Positions 59,169-64,000 of a stretch of DNA of 64,000 nucleotides are shown here, in pieces. The stretch spans positions 8,433,501-8,497,500 of the forward strand of contig NC_135556.1 in the NCBI RefSeq assembly GCF_964340395.1, read 5' to 3'. This DNA is from Glandiceps talaboti (Eukaryota; Hemichordata; Enteropneusta; Spengelidae). The notes beneath the pieces were generated by a model that was not told the origin of the DNA, made no database searches, and saw nothing but the letters and a program-made list of their open reading frames with translations. A program made the position numbers and the translations under genes. Position 1 is the first letter of the stretch; each line of letters opens with the position of its first letter.

Positions 59169-62100
59169 GTACGAGACAAAATACCCAAGGAACAAAAAAG
59201 CCTGAACCAGAGAACACATACAAAAACAGTTAAACGTTACTTTCGAATAGTGAAAACATTTAATGGCAAATATTAGGTGCAATTTACTACGTACCTACTT
59301 TAAAGTCCGAATCGACAGCAGTTCTTTTTTTAAGTATTATCTTTTATCTCTTCATTTCAAAAGCCAAAACATGTGCTGTACAATCATTAGCACCCTTGAA
59401 CCCTGTTGAAGATCATGGCGGCCAAAATAACAAAAAACCTCTTTTAGTGCCAGTGCCTGGTTGTGATAAAGATGAAAAACTGTTACGTACATTACATGTA
59501 CCATCAGATATCAAGGTATGTGTGTATATGCCAACATGGTTATCAATTTAGGGAGCCTTCAGTAACTACAAGGAGGTCAGTGGGATTATTGGGTGGGTCA
59601 CTTTTTACAAATTGATCCTCGATCGATATCGGGGAGGGCCATATTTTAGAAGATGAAAATTAGGGGAGGTTCACATTTTAATTTGACTAATTTTTTCATC
59701 TAACTTTGCATTATTTAGTGATTTTGGAAAGATCCCCCCACTGCCACAGGTTCCAAACCCTATTGCTACCACATCCCACCACTGCCACTATTATAAAGTA
59801 ATATCATAATATATCATTGAAACGCTGTAAAATTAACTATTATTTGTAGTGTGAGGAGACGATGGGTCTCCGACCACAGTAGTAATGGGGGAACAGCGTG
59901 GCAAGATACAGGGGATAATATGTGGCAGAGTGCATATGTTAACCTCGGTCCTGAGGTTGTCAGTCGTACGCTCATATAGTCTTAGGGAGCCCTGGCCTTC
60001 AGCTATGCCAATGAGATCCAAACAAAGGCATTGATGATTTAATACAAACACAAACTCGGTGTGGTGGTAATAGTGGGAAACAACAAATGCCTTTAGGACC
60101 GGACAGTTTCTCCAGCCGGTGGGGGGGGGGGGGGGGTAGGGTAGGTCGGTGGATTTTGCCATCGGGCCGACAAAGTCACTGACCCCTATCTGTAAAAGAG
60201 AAAAAAGGCTGACCCCCTATCACTTATTTCTAAAAACCCCATATATCATATTCACATGACGGGTATGTTTTGATCGTGACTGAGTGTGGACTGCTTGACT
60301 GTCTTGCAAATACTTTATAAGATCCCGGGATAGCACTACCATATAATTATTGACTACACAGGGTAAATAAATTCAAAAAGGAGTTTTATTGCATCTTGAC
60401 AGTGAAAGGTAGGAGGGAAAGCTTGAGAAGGGAATATGTCCACCTCTCATGGGGGTCTCGAGGGGGTCTCCCCCTCGAGCCCTGGAGGATTTTTACTCTT
60501 AAAAGTCAATTTTAAGACTATTCAGACACTTACAGACAATAATTTTCAAGCTTTACAACACCACACCATCATGTAAAAAGCAACTACATAGGATTGAAAT
60601 ATTTTTTAAACTAAAGTTTGATAGCATCTTGACAGTAAACGGTAGGGGGAAGAACTTGAGACTGGGATATGTCTACCGCATGTGTCTACCGCATGTGGGG
60701 TCCTAGGGGGTACTCCAGAAGCTCTGGAGGGTTTTCACTCTTAAAGCCAATTTTAGGCTCTTCAGACCCTTTCAGGCAATAACCTCCAAGTTTTACCAGA
60801 CAGCACCATCAAGCATCCGAAACTATTCTTTCTAACTTACACAGGGTTGAAATATGTTCTTAAAAAGTTAAATGGTGTAATTATAATAAAGGTCGGCACA
60901 TCTAATGGTAGTAACATTGGTAGGGGAGATTTGCAGTTTTTTTTTTACTATATCTTGGCAAACATTTCACATCTTTAAAAGACAACATCATCTCAAATTA
61001 GCATATGACGAACATATTTAAGAAAAATAAATACCATTATGACAGTAAAAAGGATGGTGCATCTGATTGAACTTGGTTGAATACATGAGTGACCTATCGA
61101 GGTGAGTGAGTCCTAGGGGGTTTTCCCCTCAGGCTGGCAGATCTGGAGGTTTTTGTTTAATTAGGCCATCCATAGCTTTTGAGGTAATATTTCCAGCTTC
61201 GAAAAGCTAAAGTAAATGTAAGTTTTAAATGAGTTTCCCATGTCACATACAAAAGGGCCTGTAACATTGGTATAGGGCATTGCATGTATAGTTATGTCAC
61301 TGGTATGTTCAAAAGAGAACTTTAGGTGGTCGACGGTCATACCTAGTGTATAATAGAAACTGGAATCTGATGAGATGTGGTGATTTGCCGTGTCGATAAC
61401 ATGTAGTGTTTGAAATAGAAAGTGTATCAATCCCTTCTGACAAGTTCATACTGAAGAGTAGAACAATTTGGATTAACTTCTTTTATAAACTATCTTTGAA
61501 GATTACCATAACGAAACGTTCAAGTTCATTTTGCCCCAAAGTGCAATATAAGTGAAGCATTTTGATTGTGAAACAGCCAAGCATTTGCATGACATGTTCT
61601 TTAACTTGTGTGGTAGCTAGGTAATACATGTATATGTATATGTATAGTTATGTTTGAACTAATAAGTAATATTCATGTAAGAAACAGGGACAAGAACAAA
61701 TATATACGTGTACCGAAGTTCAGACAAGGCTATATGCCATTGTAGAAAAGGATTTTTTGTTCCATCACAATCCAAAACACAATGACCCCACCCCCTAGCC
61801 ACAATTTTCAAAACAGCATGACCCCTCCCCCCCCACTGCCAAATTCAAAAACATGGTGATCCCCCCCCCCCTCCCAATCCACCGGACACCCCGACCGAAG
61901 AAACTGACCGGTCCCTTAAAAACTATCAATGTGGTGGGATCTTAGTACAGAAAAATTCTATTGGGATTCGAACCCAGGACCTCCTGACTACTAATCTTGG
62001 GCTCTAACAACTACGCGACAGGGGGTGGTGTTAACAATTTCTTTTTTTTTTCATTGTAATATTTGAATAGGGGAGGGTCATATTTTAGAGAATGGAAATT

Positions 62101-63462
62101 GAGGGAGGGTCACCTTTTAACACAACAGGCGAGGGGGCGGGTCACATTTTATGCCACAGACCGGACTTGCTTTCCCCCGGCCCTCTCCCCCTTGTAATTA
62201 CTGAAGGCTTCTTACCACCTTTTATCATCTGACGGACACAATTGATGTCGCGTCTCACTTTTTGTATTTTTCAAGACAAATTGATTGGGGTAAATGTGAT
62301 GTCATCACCTGGGGTTTTCTCAAGACCGATGCAGGAAATCCCCAAAATTACCCAATACATGTCAAGTGCAGTACAAAATCTTTACAAAATTTCAAAGTTG
62401 AGTAAGTTACTGAGGCATTATAAAACCATTCACAATTATACTCAAGTTGATAGCGGGGACGAGGAAGGGTCAACGGTTGAGGGCGCTCAGTAGAACTAGC
62501 TCATAAATAATTAATAAGGTAGTCAGTGTAAAGGTGGTTTAAAACCAACAAAGAACAAGTTCAAATTGATTTGGAAAAAGCACACACCAGATTTTCAAAT
62601 CATCACTTTATGACATGTTACCTTGTAGGGAAAAGATATTTTTAAAGAGCAAAAAAAAAGTAAACAAACAAAATCATTTTTTTTGTAAAGAAATGTAACC
62701 AATAAATAAAGACAACTATTTGTAAACAAATATGGCCAATTCAGTCAAGTCCCTGTGGACTAAGTAGATATTTGCTCTTCATCTTTTCATTCTCTGAGGT
62801 GCCCCCCCCTCCCCACGCACAGAATTTCTTCTTTCTCTATATACGTAGCATTGTACATAGAGAGAAGGTTTCTGATAAATTCTTCTCGCAAGATAAAGGC
62901 CATATTTGTTTCCTCGAAAAGGTACCACTGATCACCACTCTATCAGACATACCACTAATACAACTTGAAGTACCACCAGCAGCCATCGGGAAAAACATAC
63001 GCATCGTGTCCACGGTCGTACAAGATCCGCCGTGTCCTGTCATCCTACAAGACTATGAATTCCTCGTTACTGACATTTTGAAGTTGACGGTGGAGCCTTC
63101 CTCTAAGGGTTTCCAGTTTAGAAAACCTGTAATTTTCAGTATCAAAGTTGACGACGAGACGGCATTGAACAAGACCCGAGAAATTGCCATACGGGTTACA
63201 AATGATGAAAGCAAAGATACATGGGATGAGTTGGAAACCTGGCAAGTAAGTTTACAGAAAAAATAAATAAAATGATTTAGATAGGAATGAATCCAGTGAT
63301 TTTTAACAGATATCAGTCATCGAGTAAAATAAAACGATTTTTATTTTGATCATTAACAGTCTCCGCGCTCGTGTTTTTGTTGTCCTGTTTGTTTGTTTGT
63401 TTGTTTGTTTGTTTGTTTTGTTTGTTTTGCTGTCTGTCTCTCTGTCCGTCCATTCGTCTGTT

Positions 63463-63541
<79 letters not shown>

Positions 63542-63979
63542 GTCTGTCTGTCTGTCTGTCCGTCCGTCCGTTTATCCGTCCGTCCGTCCGTCCGGATCCG
63601 TCCGTCTGTCTGTCGGTCTGTCTAACTGTCTGCCTGTGTTACTGTATATGTATGTTTGTGTTACTATGTGTGTTTGTGTCAGCGGCACCGAAATTTAATA
63701 GAGTTTTTTGACACCATTCAATTGCTAAACAATTCTACTCAACTTTTCATTATGCATCTTCATCGAAGTGTTAACTATCTGCTTTATCTATTTTATCAGG
63801 AGGGCAATGTTGTTAAGGCAAAAATGATTCATTTCTGTGACGTGATAGTGGTGTCCAAAATCAAACAACATTCTGTAATGCTTCTCAACAAGGACAACGT
63901 CCATCTCTCGCTGGATGATGACGAAATCAAAGTTCAGCAAACGCACCGAGAAGAAAATGGCGTGCAGATAAAGATTGAG
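57517..63979 (+). CDS. ZU5-domain protein gene, 3' end beyond window
   Basis: Recognised coding blocks: 57517-57610 (ATGACTGAATTG, phase 1 end), 59364-59515, 62849-63245 and 63800-63979; uncertain exons are listed separately. The 62849-63245 block has the features of a ZU5 domain: a start with EVPPAAIGKNIRI (the family's VPPGA-type motif), a middle with LKLTVEPSS and an end with FRKPVIFSIKV. ZU5 occurs in ankyrins, UNC5 receptors, PIDD and many invertebrate death-domain proteins, where it mediates protein contacts or autoproteolysis. The next exon continues in phase (HFCDVIVVSKIK ... VQIKIE|gtgagt). The N-terminus is polar (SDDDGYSSWESS). The link between 59515 (phase 0) and 62849 (needs phase 2) is unresolved, so at least one intermediate exon is missing or misread. 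Confidence 0.6.
57731..57959. mobile_element. 229-bp palindromic element with 64-bp inverted ends
   Basis: Left arm 57731-57794 and right arm 57896-57959 differ at about three positions (start AATCCGATGTAGATG). A second inner inverted pair (GCCTGATCGCCTCCTCTA / TAGAGGAGGAGTTCAGGC) lies between them, so almost the whole element can fold. It is in an intron of the ZU5 gene. Confidence 0.85.
57966..58503. repeat. (TATG)n array with TGCATG interruptions, about 535 bp
   Basis: The largest microsatellite in the window. CATG variants occur singly or in threes (GCATGCATGCATG at 58221, 58330 and 58393). It starts seven bases after the palindromic element. Six frames are open over it as an artefact. 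Confidence 0.95.
58507..58590 (+). CDS. doubtful small exon of the ZU5 gene
   Basis: After tttcag a phase-compatible stretch (DLDIAVDNIKKDL) runs about 16 codons before grading into an element A fragment (58545-58612, GGGTCGGGGGAATTAGGGG). No convincing donor was found. Exons on either side also join directly in phase, so it may be unused. Confidence 0.25.
58690..58847. mobile_element. relative of the 160-bp element at 31474
   Basis: Shares GGATGTTCTTCCGATA, CGCTATCGAGGATGGAACA, GCGAACTTCGTTCGC and AGAAAGCCCGAACGTCTAGC. Both sides are GGTA-repeat DNA, so any target duplication is masked. Confidence 0.8.
59117..59167. repeat. (CA)n microsatellite
   Basis: About 24 CA units, preceded by a short GACA run (59086-59105). 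Confidence 0.95.
59364..59515 (+). CDS. ZU5 gene, linker exon
   Basis: Accepts phase 1 (matching 57610) and ends in phase 0 at ATCAAG|gtatgt. 50 codons encode a polar linker (LNPVEDHGGQNNKKPLLVPV, DKDEKLLRTLHVPSD). Confidence 0.55.
59549..62212. mobile_element. element A copy split by a nested transposon
   Basis: Left end AGGGAGCCTTCAGTAACTAC, right end GTAATTACTGAAGGCTTC. The interior before 60093 and after 61914 matches the uninterrupted copy at 46850-47692 in order, including the CATCCCACCACTGCCA and GGGAGGGTCA blocks. Confidence 0.8.
60094..61914. mobile_element. 1.82-kb inverted-repeat transposon with TTA target duplication
   Basis: Ends GGACCGGACAGTTTCTCC and GAAGAAACTGACCGGTCCC are inverted, with similarity continuing about 70 bp through a G/C-run (60120-60136; 61861-61871). 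TTA stands on both sides. The interior holds two diverged copies of a block (GTTTTATTGCATCTTGACAG at 60382; GTTTGATAGCATCTTGACAG at 60616) but no transposase frame, so it is non-autonomous. A 3-bp TTA duplication suits PIF/Harbinger-type elements (inference). Confidence 0.8.
62276..62493 (+). CDS. candidate exon of the ZU5 gene
   Basis: After acceptor tttttcaag the frame gives a natural peptide (VMSSPGVFSRPMQEIPKITQ, then an acidic VDSGDEEGSTVEGAQ) to a TAG. It needs a phase-1 upstream exon that was not found. Phase-2 donors inside (for example TCAAA|gttgag or GAAGG|gtcaac) could lead to 62849. It could also be a terminal exon of a short isoform. Confidence 0.35.
62500..62848 (+). other. intron of the ZU5 gene
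   Basis: AT-rich with A-runs and a C-run (62803-62809). Nothing else was recognised. Confidence 0.4.
62849..63245 (+). CDS. ZU5-domain exon
   Basis: Acceptor ctatatacgtag (or catag, start 62861, same phase). 132 codons end at CTGGCAA|gtaagt, phase 0. The ZU5 core spans roughly 62950-63150. A C-run directly precedes the acceptor region at 62803. Confidence 0.75.
63388..63610. repeat. (GTTT)n(GTCT)n(GTCC)n compound microsatellite
   Basis: Three related tetranucleotide runs in succession in the intron before the exon at 63800. Confidence 0.95.
63800..63979 (+). CDS. ZU5 gene exon, last in window
   Basis: 60 codons between ttttatcag and gtgagt, both strong, in phase with the preceding exon. 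The peptide (KAKMIHFCDVIVV, KQHSVMLLNKDNVHLSLDDDE) continues beyond the ZU5 core. No stop; the gene runs past the window. Confidence 0.75.
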
Positions 63980-64000
63980 GTGAGTTATATTTTCATTCAA

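Overview
The window is eukaryotic, from an AT-rich, intron-rich animal genome. It shows spliced genes with GT/AG introns of 0.5-4.7 kb, a metazoan carotenoid oxygenase, a RING-CH ubiquitin ligase, a ZU5-domain gene and cytosolic ribosomal protein eL31. It also carries many microsatellites, tandem repeats, inverted-repeat DNA elements and LINE/SINE-like remnants. The gene content and repeat style suggest a marine invertebrate (invertebrate deuterostome or lophotrochozoan). The sequence alone does not settle the phylum.

Layout, left to right. At 0.3 kb there is one orphan splice-bounded exon of an unknown + strand gene. At 2.8-3.4 kb (- strand) lies an apparently intronless PH-domain gene with a TATA box and a palindromic CRE upstream. 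From 5.4 to 6.9 kb there is a possible small - strand exon and two inverted-repeat elements. From 8.6 to 12.1 kb there is a 123-bp satellite with a 15-unit internal duplication, decaying out to about 14.3 kb. From 15.2 to 26.7 kb (+) lies a complete 8-exon BCO/RPE65-family carotenoid oxygenase, whose introns hold a LINE 3' end, inverted-repeat elements, a long fold-back and a minisatellite. A 23-bp minisatellite follows at 27.9-28.3 kb. From 30.4 to 32.4 kb (-) is a MARCH-type membrane E3 ligase, arranged head to head with eL31 (33.5-38.5 kb, +). From 39 to 42 kb there is a SINE-like element and a 33-bp minisatellite. From 42.4 to 43.3 kb (-) is a small two-exon gene encoding an unrecognised 112-residue basic protein; both exons are short enough to be missed by ORF scanning. 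From 45.4 to 56.6 kb lies repeat DNA: a 36-bp minisatellite grown inside an inverted-repeat element, then four tandem copies of a 2.2-kb unit. From 57.5 kb to the right edge (+) is an incomplete ZU5-domain gene whose introns carry a 229-bp palindrome, large tetranucleotide arrays and a nested transposon.

The genes belong to unrelated cellular systems (retinoid/carotenoid metabolism, ubiquitination, translation, signalling) and nothing suggests an operon or pathway cluster. The main non-routine content is the hidden 112-residue gene, the possible mitochondrial N-terminal extension of the oxygenase, the fold-back next to its exon 2, the satellite architecture, and a nested transposon whose empty target site is present elsewhere in the window.
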